In this document: in pieces, positions 26,940 to 34,505 of the stretch
How the letters are laid out: each line of letters opens with the position of its first letter
How positions within the stretch are numbered: the stretch's first letter is position 1
Notes under the pieces: model-generated
Database searches by the model: none
The model's input: the letters and a program-made list of their open reading frames with translations, nothing else
Told to the model about the DNA's origin: nothing
Source: Enterococcus mundtii
Lineage (GTDB): Bacteria; Bacillota; Bacilli; Lactobacillales; Enterococcaceae
Length of the DNA stretch: 64,000 bases
Reading direction: 5' to 3'
NCBI RefSeq assembly: GCF_002947535.1
Contig: NZ_PUAP01000016.1
Coordinates: 1 to 64,000, forward strand
Made by a program: the position numbers and the translations under genes

Positions 26940-27968
26940 ATGGTAGGGATTCGTGATGTCGCTCGAAAAGCGAATGTCTCTCCTGCAACTGTTTCACGCG
27001 TGTTGAATCAAGATAAGACGATCCATGTCGCACCAGAAACAAAGAAACGAATTTTTGAAGTCGCTGAAAAACTGAACTATGATATCAATAAACGGAAATA
27101 TATCAAAAAACGAATGCCATCGATCGGTGTGATCTCGACGATCAGTAAGGCGAGTGAAGCACAGGATGTCTATTATAAGGAATTACGCACGGGTTTAGAA
27201 GAAGAAGCGAACCGCCTCCATATTGGCATGAATCGGATCTACAATCTCTCAGACAATCCCAAGGAATGGAAAGATTTAGATCAATTAGGAGCGATCATCG
27301 TAGTTGGAACAGTGACGAAACAGTCGATCACTGATCTATTAGCACAAAATCAGCATTTGATCGTCGTCGATAACCCGGATATCCAACAAGAAGTCGATAT
27401 GGTTTATGGAGATTTAGAGCGAATGACCAAAGCTGTGTTAGAGTTATTTTTAGAGAATGGCCATCAACGGATCGCCTATATCGGCGGCTACCAAGTCGAC
27501 ATGGATGAACGAGGAGGCAAGACGATCAATCCAGACGAAAAACGCGTACGTGCCTATCTGCATTTTATGTCCGATCATCAGTTACAAGACTACAGTGCGC
27601 ACTATCTCGGAAATTGGACCGAAGAAGAAGGTGAACGCCTAGCAGAAGAACTCATCCAAAGCACAGCTCCACTTCCAACCGCTCTACTAGTAGGAAGCGA
27701 TCCAATGGCAATCGGCGTCTATCGCACAATGAAAAAACACCATGTGACCATCGGTAAAGACCTGATGATCGCCAGCTTCGACAACATTGAAGCAGCCAGT
27801 AAACTAACCCCTGGCTTGACCACCGTTCAAATCAATGCCAAATCCATTGGAAAAGCCGCCGTTCGCTTAGCCGTCGAAAGAATCGACCAAATCCGCGACG
27901 AACCCATTATTTTGACCTACCCCACCCGATTAGTGGTAAGAGAAAGCTTTGTACCCAAGAGGTCGTGA
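26940..27968 (+). CDS. LacI/GalR-family repressor of the galactosidase operon
   Basis: 342 residues. The N-terminal helix-turn-helix and hinge helix are clear (VGIRDVARKANVSPATVSRV, then LN), followed by a periplasmic-binding-protein-like effector domain (ALLVGSDPMAIGVYRTMK, IASFDNIEAASKLTPGLTTV). EbgR/GalR/RafR-type regulators of this shape respond to galactosides or galactose. AAAGGGGTGATTTT precedes the ATG. It is divergent from aga and probably represses aga-lacLM and itself. Oddity: its last three codons and stop (AGGTCGTGA) are part of the first unit of the 121-bp repeat array, so the repeat supplies the C-terminus. Confidence 0.85.
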   Translation: MVGIRDVARKANVSPATVSRVLNQDKTIHVAPETKKRIFEVAEKLNYDINKRKYIKKRMPSIGVISTISKASEAQDVYYKELRTGLEEEANRLHIGMNRIYNLSDNPKEWKDLDQLGAIIVVGTVTKQSITDLLAQNQHLIVVDNPDIQQEVDMVYGDLERMTKAVLELFLENGHQRIAYIGGYQVDMDERGGKTINPDEKRVRAYLHFMSDHQLQDYSAHYLGNWTEEEGERLAEELIQSTAPLPTALLVGSDPMAIGVYRTMKKHHVTIGKDLMIASFDNIEAASKLTPGLTTVQINAKSIGKAAVRLAVERIDQIRDEPIILTYPTRLVVRESFVPKRS

Positions 27969-28373
27969 AAGGCGCGTTCAGCACTGAGGCATAAGATAAA
28001 AAAAAATAGAAAATGGCTCTTTCATTTTTTATTTTTTTGGCTTATGTCCGAAGTGTTGCGCCTTGAACACCGTTTATCGGAGGTCGTGAGAAAGCCGTTC
28101 TGCTCCGAGCAGTAAGGCGGAAATTGGGAAAATAGCTTCTCATATTTTTTCAAGTTCCGACTTAATGTCGTAGGAGTTGGCTTTCGAATACCGTTTATCG
28201 GAGGTCGTGAAAGGCGCGTTCTGACCTGAACAGTAAGATAGAAAATCGGAAAATAGCTCCTCATATTTTTCGATTTTTTAGCTTAGTGTTGAAGGTTAGC
28301 TCATTGAACACCGTTTATCAGAGGTCGTGAGAAAGCCGTTCAGCTCCGAGCAGGTAGACTGAAAAGCAGAGAA
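27959..28373 (+). repeat. Tandem array of ~121-bp hairpin-forming repeats (3 full units and 1 truncated unit)
   Basis: Units start at 27959, 28080, 28201 and 28321 (spacings 121, 121, 120), each with GAGGTCGTGA. The full units end with ACCGTTTATC[GA]. The fourth is cut short and runs into the related element at 28374. Each full unit can fold into one long imperfect hairpin of about 45 bases per arm. The arms differ in sequence between units while pairing is kept, for example AAGGCGC/GCGCCTT in unit 1 and GAAAGCC/GGCTTTC in unit 2. Loop text is similar (about GCTCCTCATAT). There is no coding capacity of note. The family name is not known to me. Confidence 0.8.
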
Positions 28374-28531
28374 GAGGTCGGGACAGAAGTGTTCAGCCTC
28401 GAGAAATAAGGCGCCATCCACGAAAATTGTTCTTCAAATTTTTGTGGATGGCGCCTTATTTCCGAAGAGGTTACTTCTGCTCCCGCCGTTTATTCGGTTT
28501 TAGGTGGTGGGAGAGAACTAATGTCCCACTC
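28374..28531 (+). repeat. Related hairpin element, copy A
   Basis: It begins GAGGTCGGGACAGAAGT and contains a core inverted repeat with 23-base arms (28404-28426 and 28439-28461), 22 of 23 paired, around a 12-base loop, plus an outer stem CGGGAC-AGAAGT/ACTTCT-GCTCCCG. The 121-bp-type unit ends at CCGTTTATTCGG (about 28496), and a tail reaches ACTAATGTCCCA. The ends GGGACANNAGT and ACTNNTGTCCC are inverted repeats. A second copy, B, lies at about 51240-51404 in the opposite orientation. Confidence 0.8.
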
Positions 28532-28564
28532 TCTTCTCTGAAGGCTATGTTATTCGACTATTCC

Positions 28565-29695
28565 TTAATTCCAGACCTCTTCTGCAATACTTTTGATCAG
28601 TGCGATTTTTTCCCATTGTGCTTCTTCCGTCAAAATATTCCCCTCTTCGGTGGAGGCAAATCCGCATTGTGGACTTAAACATAGCTGATCTAAAGGTAAA
28701 TAGCGAGTAGCTTCATAAATACGTTCGATGATTTTTTGACGATCCTCAAGTTCGCCAGATTTTGAGGTTATCAATCCTAATACTACGAGTTTTCCTTCAC
28801 TAACTTTCGCAAGTGGTTCAAAACCGCCTGAACGATCATTGTCATATTCTAAATAATAAGCATGAACATTTTCTTCTGTAAATAATGGCTCAGCTACTGC
28901 TTCATATCCTCCGGCTGCCGCCCAAGTGGAGTGATAATTACCACGACAGACATGCGTATTCAAAATCAGGTCCTGCGGTTGTCCTTCAAGAACAGCATTA
29001 TTGATTTGAACATAGATCTGCGCCAAGTCTTGCCGAATCTCACTTTCTTCTTTTCCATTCTCAGCCAAGAACCCTTCTGGTAATGGTGCAACGAGTACGC
29101 CCCACGTACAGTCATCCAATTGGATCGTTCTAGCGCCTTCTTCATATAGATCCGCGATCACTTGACGGTAAGCTGTTACGATATCTTGAAAAAGTTCTTC
29201 GTTTGTCGGATAGATGGCACGAACATGTGGTAAGATATTTGGACGCAACAACTCCACTAACAGCTGAGCTGGGGCTGGGATGGTTTGCTTTACTTCGATT
29301 CCCTCGCTCGTATGGGCACGTGTAAACCGAAAATGGTCCACAAAAGGATGGCTCTCTCCTGTGATTTTTTCTGTTACAATGACCGTTCCTGGACGTGTCT
29401 CTTCTCCGTGAAACTGATAACCTCGTTCAGGTACAAAAAACTCGACACCTTGTAAGCCAAAGAAAAAGTCCAAATGCCACCAACTCCGACGAAACTCACC
29501 ATCTGTCACCGCATGTAACCCAACAGCTTCCTGTTTTTTGATCAAATCGATGATGGCTTCATCTTCTACTTCTTTCAAGTCAGTCGCAGAAATCAGCGAT
29601 TCATTATACGCTTTTCGTGCCTGCTTTAATTTCTCTGGGCGCAAAAAGCTCCCTACGATATCATAACGAAATGGGGATGTTGTACGAATAGTCAT
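28565..29695 (-). CDS. MetE-like cobalamin-independent methionine synthase family protein (YxjG/YxjH type)
   Basis: 376 residues from ATG 29695, which has AAGGAGGAATTTTTTA upstream; the open frame extends to 29806 but into the T-box leader and is rejected. It corresponds to the C-terminal catalytic half of MetE. The zinc ligands are visible as the His and Cys of NTHVCRGN and the Cys of SPQCGF; DGEFRRSWW and QLDDCTW are substrate-site text. Such short MetE homologues make or recycle methionine from homocysteine with an uncertain methyl donor. The Met-type T-box in front of the gene supports a methionine-linked role. Confidence 0.85.
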   Translation of the reverse strand: MTIRTTSPFRYDIVGSFLRPEKLKQARKAYNESLISATDLKEVEDEAIIDLIKKQEAVGLHAVTDGEFRRSWWHLDFFFGLQGVEFFVPERGYQFHGEETRPGTVIVTEKITGESHPFVDHFRFTRAHTSEGIEVKQTIPAPAQLLVELLRPNILPHVRAIYPTNEELFQDIVTAYRQVIADLYEEGARTIQLDDCTWGVLVAPLPEGFLAENGKEESEIRQDLAQIYVQINNAVLEGQPQDLILNTHVCRGNYHSTWAAAGGYEAVAEPLFTEENVHAYYLEYDNDRSGGFEPLAKVSEGKLVVLGLITSKSGELEDRQKIIERIYEATRYLPLDQLCLSPQCGFASTEEGNILTEEAQWEKIALIKSIAEEVWN

Positions 29696-29743
29696 TAAAA
29701 AATTCCTCCTTAGATTACGTAGTAGATGAAGACCTGATGAAAA

Positions 29744-30020
29744 CAAAAAAACACTCATCCCTTTTGCCAATTTTTGACAAAAGGGACGAATGCCTCGTGT
29801 TACCACCCTTATTTACATTATCCTTACAAATAATGCCTCAACGATACCAATAGATATCTGGCGAGTTAACGGTCGCAGTCCGGTTTTACTCATTTACTAG
29901 TAAAACAAGCTCCAAGTTCATCTTCACTAAGGTTTCTGGTCTCCTTTTTCACCCACCGGAGTCTCTTTTTACCGTTCGCCATTAGTTACTCTTCTCTTCT
30001 ACGCTTTGATATTGTCAATT
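29744..30020 (-). promoter_or_regulatory. T-box riboswitch, probably methionine (AUG specifier)
   Basis: On the minus strand the conserved T-box AAGGGTGGTAACACGAGG lies at 29793-29810, followed by a terminator: stem about 29758-29769 with 29776-29786 and a T run at about 29744-29752. Upstream, Stem I text is recognisable (AGAAGAGTAACTAATGGCG, GGTGGGTGAAAA, GATGAACTTGGAGC). In the specifier loop the triplet ATG followed by A fits tRNA-Met, agreeing with the MetE-like gene downstream. Uncharged tRNA-Met would favour the antiterminator and switch the gene on. Confidence 0.85.
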
Positions 30021-30049
30021 ACTATCCCATGTTTACTTTAGAATGTCAA
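30021..30049 (-). promoter_or_regulatory. Promoter of the T-box leader
   Basis: TTGACA (30044-30049, minus) and GATAGT (30021-30026) are 17 bases apart, just upstream of the T-box Stem I and immediately past the stop of the merR gene. Confidence 0.5.
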
Positions 30050-30055
30050 TTAATC

Positions 30056-30820
30056 CTACTCACCCTCACTCACTTCGATCCATGCTCGATAATATTCAAA
30101 GGAGATATTTTCTTTTGTCGTATGGGTCAACAAGTATTGACCAATGGCTCGTCCCGAGTGATAACCTTGCTCATACAACTTTTCTTTTACTTCTAATAAA
30201 TTATTATTTTTTGTATGATCCACTTGCACTTTTAATAGAAATCGTACGTATTTTTTCGTAGGATCGTTCTGCCAGATCGTCTGTGAGCCTGGGAGTTCTT
30301 TCGTGTGTTCGTCCGTACAGAACCCGTAAATACCGTTCTGCGTATTTTCTGGAAAAAATATCACAAAACTTGAATAATTTTTTAGATATTCTTTTGAATA
30401 TAAGATATCATCAGATGCTGCCACAACGATTTTTTGGAAGGGAATTCCTTCTTCAGGAAATTCATTTGGTGGACTATCGATCATTTCTTTTAGCTGATTT
30501 TTTCTTGATAAAACTTCTTTATGCTTTTGTTCCAAGATTTTTTTCTCATGATCTAAGCGCTGTTCCGTTTCAGCTAAAATATCGTACATCTCATTTAATG
30601 ATTTACTATATAGATTTTTCATTTGCTTCATGGGAATATCTAGTTTTCGATAAAAATTGATGTCATATACTTGAAAAATCGCATCAATATCAAACAATCG
30701 ATACCCATTTTCCTCTTCTCGAGCTGCATGGATCAACCCTTCTGCATCCCAATAGCGAATCGTTGATCTAGGGATATCCAATAACTCTGCTACTTCCCCA
30801 ATTGAATACAATGTTTTCAT
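30056..30820 (-). CDS. MerR-family regulator, ChlR-like, divergent from ABC exporter
   Basis: 254 residues from ATG 30820, preceded by GAGGTGAAATCT. The N-terminal MerR helix-turn-helix is clear (YSIGEVAELLDIPRSTIRYW), followed by a dimerising coiled coil (about 80-135) and a C-terminal effector-like domain of about 115 residues (GyrI-like or multidrug-binding type). The divergent exporter promoter has a 19-bp spacer with a MerR palindrome, so this protein should activate the exporter by DNA distortion upon ligand binding. The layout matches enterococcal ChlR-EfrEF, the chlorhexidine-response locus, by memory not by search. Confidence 0.75.
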   Translation of the reverse strand: MKTLYSIGEVAELLDIPRSTIRYWDAEGLIHAAREEENGYRLFDIDAIFQVYDINFYRKLDIPMKQMKNLYSKSLNEMYDILAETEQRLDHEKKILEQKHKEVLSRKNQLKEMIDSPPNEFPEEGIPFQKIVVAASDDILYSKEYLKNYSSFVIFFPENTQNGIYGFCTDEHTKELPGSQTIWQNDPTKKYVRFLLKVQVDHTKNNNLLEVKEKLYEQGYHSGRAIGQYLLTHTTKENISFEYYRAWIEVSEGE

Positions 30821-30856
30821 AGATTTCACCTCAAGCATAGTTTATGCTTTTTTTCC

Positions 30857-30887
30857 TTGACCTTCAAGTAACTTTAAGGTGTAGAAT
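30857..30887 (+). promoter_or_regulatory. MerR-type promoter of the ABC exporter operon
   Basis: TTGACC (-35, 30857-30862) and TAGAAT (-10, 30882-30887) are separated by 19 bases, the over-long spacing diagnostic of MerR-activated promoters. The dyad ACCTTCAAGTAACTTTAAGGT overlaps the -35 and the spacer. This identifies the exporter operon as the regulator's target. Confidence 0.85.
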
Positions 30888-30917
30888 GCGTATTTGTCGG
30901 GAAAAGGAGGAAACACA

Positions 30918-32666
30918 ATGACATTATTAAAAAAATCTATAAAAAACAATAAAGGAATTGCTCTACTTACTCTTTTATTTATCTGTTTACAACTTCTAGG
31001 AACCCTTGGTGTGCCAAAGTTAGTAGCTGATCTCATAGACACAGGGATTGCAAGTGGCGAAGTGAAACAAATCCAACAAATCGGAATTCAAATGTTGATC
31101 GTTGCCTTATTAGGATCTTTTGCCGCAGTTGCCTCAAGCTACTATTCTGCTTTGTTAGCCGCTCGATTTGGCTATCAGACACGAGCAAGCTTTTTTAAAA
31201 AATTCCAACAATTATCAATGAAAGATGTTGATCAATTTAACACCGGTTCTCTTTTGACTAGAATGACCAATGACGTAGATAATGTCCAACAAATGATCGT
31301 CATGTTCTGTCAGATGATCGTCCCAGCACCGATCATTTCGCTATTTACGATTCTGATGATGTTGGAGCATTCCGTCAAGTTGACATTGATCACTTTGGGC
31401 TCGATCTTCGTCTATGCTCTAGTCACGTATTATTTAATGAAAAAAGGAACGCCTTTATCTTTGAGTATCCAACCGAAAATGGATCGTGTCACGACAACGC
31501 TGCGTGAATTTTTTACAGGTGTCAATATGATCCGTGCCTTTAATAATCAAGACTATGAAGAAAAAAGAACAAATAAGACCTTTGAAAACTACGCGCAACA
31601 AATGATTCGTGTCAATCGGATCTTTGCTTGGGTCACACCCATCGCCTTTTTATTGATGGGCATCGTTTATGCTTCTATTTTGTGGTTTGGTGGCGGTTTG
31701 GTGGCTAATGGTAGCTTACAAATCGGTACAGTGACTGCCATTGTAGAATATTCGATGTTGACACTTGCCTATTTGATGATTGCCGCAATGGTTCTTGTTA
31801 TCGTGCCAAAATCAATTTCTTGTCTTAAACGGATTGAAGAAGTATTACACGCTGAAATCGAAATCAAAGATCCCGACCAACCAGAAACTTTATCCTTCGA
31901 TTCAGTAGATGAAACTTTCTTATCCTTTGAGAATGTCACATTTCGTTATAACGAAACCGCTGATCCTGTGTTGGAAAACATTGATTTTGCCGTCCCAAAA
32001 GGAAAAACCACAGCTATTGTTGGTGGAACAGGTTCCGGAAAAAGTACCATTGCAAAATTACTGCTACGTCTAAACGATGTCTCATGTGGGCAAATCAAAT
32101 TCGCAGGCACCCCGATCACAGAAATGAACCAAGAAACCCTTCGAAGCTATATTAGTTATGTTCCTCAAAAAGCTTTTTTATTTAGTGGAACGATTCGAAG
32201 TAATCTATTGATGGGGAATGAACATGCGACAGATGAAGAACTAACCAAAGCAGTTCGCGTCGCACAATTGAATGAAGTCTTAGAAAATCTACCGGATCAA
32301 TTGGACAGCTTTGTGGCTCAAGGGGGAGATAATTATTCTGGCGGACAAAAACAAAGGATGTGTATCGCTAGAGCGTTAGTTAAACCTGCTGAAATCTATG
32401 TCTTTGACGATAGTTTCTCTGCATTGGACTATCGGACAGATGCTAAATTACGCCGTGCGTTGCATCGAGAAATGGCAGATAAAACACTGATCATCGTGGC
32501 ACAACGTTTAAGTACCATCATGAATGCTGATAATATTATTGTTTTGGATGAAGGACGGATCGTCGGACAAGGCACGCATGAAGCGCTATTGAAAACCAAT
32601 CGCTCGTATCAGGAATTTGCGAAATCACAAGGTATGTTGAAGGAGGGAGTCGATGGAAATGACTAA
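30918..32666 (+). CDS. efrE: Heterodimeric multidrug ABC exporter, subunit 1 (EfrE-like)
   Basis: 582 residues from ATG 30918, with AAAAGGAGGAAACACA upstream. Six membrane helices (residues 15-310) are followed by an ATPase domain: Walker A GGTGSGKST, signature YSGGQKQR, Walker B IYVFDDS. The residue after Walker B is Asp, not the catalytic Glu, marking this as the subunit that provides the degenerate nucleotide site in LmrC/BmrC-type heterodimers. It exports drugs or biocides with the next gene, which overlaps it by 14 bases. The gene symbol is inferred from the MerR context and order. Confidence 0.75.
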   Translation: MTLLKKSIKNNKGIALLTLLFICLQLLGTLGVPKLVADLIDTGIASGEVKQIQQIGIQMLIVALLGSFAAVASSYYSALLAARFGYQTRASFFKKFQQLSMKDVDQFNTGSLLTRMTNDVDNVQQMIVMFCQMIVPAPIISLFTILMMLEHSVKLTLITLGSIFVYALVTYYLMKKGTPLSLSIQPKMDRVTTTLREFFTGVNMIRAFNNQDYEEKRTNKTFENYAQQMIRVNRIFAWVTPIAFLLMGIVYASILWFGGGLVANGSLQIGTVTAIVEYSMLTLAYLMIAAMVLVIVPKSISCLKRIEEVLHAEIEIKDPDQPETLSFDSVDETFLSFENVTFRYNETADPVLENIDFAVPKGKTTAIVGGTGSGKSTIAKLLLRLNDVSCGQIKFAGTPITEMNQETLRSYISYVPQKAFLFSGTIRSNLLMGNEHATDEELTKAVRVAQLNEVLENLPDQLDSFVAQGGDNYSGGQKQRMCIARALVKPAEIYVFDDSFSALDYRTDAKLRRALHREMADKTLIIVAQRLSTIMNADNIIVLDEGRIVGQGTHEALLKTNRSYQEFAKSQGMLKEGVDGND

Positions 32667-34440
32667 AACAACGATAAAAAAACAAAGTTTGAAACGCTTC
32701 TGGAAAATGATCCAGCCTGAACATAAAATCTTCTATGGTTCATTACTTTGTAGCTTGGTCGGGAATACATTAGTCGTTGCAATGCCTCTGATCATGGGGA
32801 TCGGGATCGACCAACTACTCGCCCGTATCCAAGCTGTTGGCTTGCCCCAAATGACTGCGACTGATGTGAAAGAAACATTGCTTTTACCCGTTATCCTGCT
32901 GATACTCTTTTCTTTACTGAGTAGCGTCACTTCTTTTATCCAGGAACGAGCAATGGCTTCATTGAGTGAACGAGTAACATTGCGTGTTCGAAAAGAAGTT
33001 ACGAAAAAATTCAAAGCTTTACCGATGGCTTTTTATGACCGCCATCAAGTCGGCGATATCATTAGTCGCACAACTACTGGCTTGAATCAATTGTCACAAG
33101 TATTGTTAACTGGGATCAACCAATTTTTCACTTCTCTAGTAACGATCCTCTTAGCTGGTATCATGTTGTTTTATATCGACATGAAATTAACGTTGCTCGT
33201 CCTTGTTTTGATTATTGTCAGCGCGGTTGTCACGACAAAATTCGCCAACAAGAATAAACAAATTTCTGATCATAACCAAGAAGAACTGGGAGATTTGAAT
33301 AATAAAGCGGAAGAATATTTGACTGGCAATTTGGTGATCAAAGCCTTCAACCAACAAGCATTAGCGATTGAAGAAGTCAATAAAGTGAATGAAAAACAAT
33401 CGCAAGCTTTCAAAAAAGCGCAATTCATGAATTTTGCGATCTATCCAGCGATTCGTTTGATCAATCAATTAGCGTTTATCGCTAGTGGGATCATTGGCGC
33501 AATATCTGTTTTATCTGGTGGTATCACGATTGGTTTCTTGCAAGCCTATTTGCAGTACATCAACCAAATCTCGGAACCAATCTCTACCGCTTCTTATGTC
33601 ATCAACTCGGTACAATCAGCAATGGCTTCCATCGAACGGATTTTCGAGATCATGGATGAGCCAGAAGAAGCCATTGATCAGGCAGTCGAAAATCCAATCA
33701 TCACACCACAAGGAGCTATTGAATTCAAACATGTCCGCTTTGGTTATACACCAGAAAAACCGTTGATGAAGGATGTTAACTTCTCAGTCAAACCAAAACA
33801 AACAGTTGCTATCGTAGGCCCAACTGGCGCCGGAAAAACAACCCTTGTGAATCTTTTGATGCGCTTTTATGAAATCAATGACGGACAGATTTTATTCGAT
33901 GGTCATGATATCACTGATTTTCCGCGACATGAATTGCGGAATCTATTCGGGATGGTGCTACAAAATACTTGGCTCTTTGAAGGAACTGTTGCAGAAAATA
34001 TTGCATATGGTAAAAAAGAGGCAACCAGAGATGAAGTCATTCAAGCAGCAAAAATTGCCCAATGTGATCATTTTATCCGCACATTGCCTCAAGGCTATGA
34101 CACCATCATCTCAAGCGAAAATGGAGCAATATCCCAAGGGCAACAACAGCTCTTGACGATTGCACGGGTCATTCTAGCTAATCCAGCAGTCGTAATATTA
34201 GATGAAGCAACATCGAGTGTTGATACACGTACGGAAGCGTTGATCCAAGAAGCAATGAATGCTTTGACTAAAAACCGGACAAGTTTCGTGATTGCCCACC
34301 GCCTTTCTACGATTGAACATGCGGATATGATCGTAGTGATGCAAAACGGAGATATCATTGAAACAGGAACACATACAGAACTATTACAACAACCAACACT
34401 TTACGCAAGCTTATACAACAGCCAATTTCAAAATAGTTGA
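32653..34440 (+). CDS. efrF: Heterodimeric multidrug ABC exporter, subunit 2 (EfrF-like)
   Basis: 595 residues. Six membrane helices, then an ATPase domain with Walker A GPTGAGKTT and Walker B VVILDEATS carrying the catalytic Glu. The signature is ISQGQQQ instead of LSGGQ. Together with the Asp in subunit 1, this creates one consensus and one degenerate site, the hallmark of asymmetric exporters. AGGAGGG lies 5 bases before ATG 32653. The pair is under the MerR-type promoter upstream and ends at a strong terminator. Confidence 0.75.
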   Translation: MEMTKTTIKKQSLKRFWKMIQPEHKIFYGSLLCSLVGNTLVVAMPLIMGIGIDQLLARIQAVGLPQMTATDVKETLLLPVILLILFSLLSSVTSFIQERAMASLSERVTLRVRKEVTKKFKALPMAFYDRHQVGDIISRTTTGLNQLSQVLLTGINQFFTSLVTILLAGIMLFYIDMKLTLLVLVLIIVSAVVTTKFANKNKQISDHNQEELGDLNNKAEEYLTGNLVIKAFNQQALAIEEVNKVNEKQSQAFKKAQFMNFAIYPAIRLINQLAFIASGIIGAISVLSGGITIGFLQAYLQYINQISEPISTASYVINSVQSAMASIERIFEIMDEPEEAIDQAVENPIITPQGAIEFKHVRFGYTPEKPLMKDVNFSVKPKQTVAIVGPTGAGKTTLVNLLMRFYEINDGQILFDGHDITDFPRHELRNLFGMVLQNTWLFEGTVAENIAYGKKEATRDEVIQAAKIAQCDHFIRTLPQGYDTIISSENGAISQGQQQLLTIARVILANPAVVILDEATSSVDTRTEALIQEAMNALTKNRTSFVIAHRLSTIEHADMIVVMQNGDIIETGTHTELLQQPTLYASLYNSQFQNS

Positions 34441-34446
34441 GTCACA

Positions 34447-34492
34447 AAAAGCCAACTTAGTCTAGGTTCATTCCGAAACTAAGTTGGCTTTT
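34447..34492. terminator. Bidirectional terminator between exporter and LPXTG gene
   Basis: AAAAGCCAACTTAGT (34447-34461) pairs with ACTAAGTTGGCTTTT (34478-34492) over 15 bases with a 16-base loop and T/A runs on both sides. It serves two convergent transcripts. Confidence 0.85.
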
Positions 34493-34505
34493 TGATCTTA
34501 TAGAA

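Noticed and set aside
28022-28264. 80-codon minus-strand frame inside the repeat array
   Set aside because: It arises from the repeated hairpin sequence and has no ribosome binding site.
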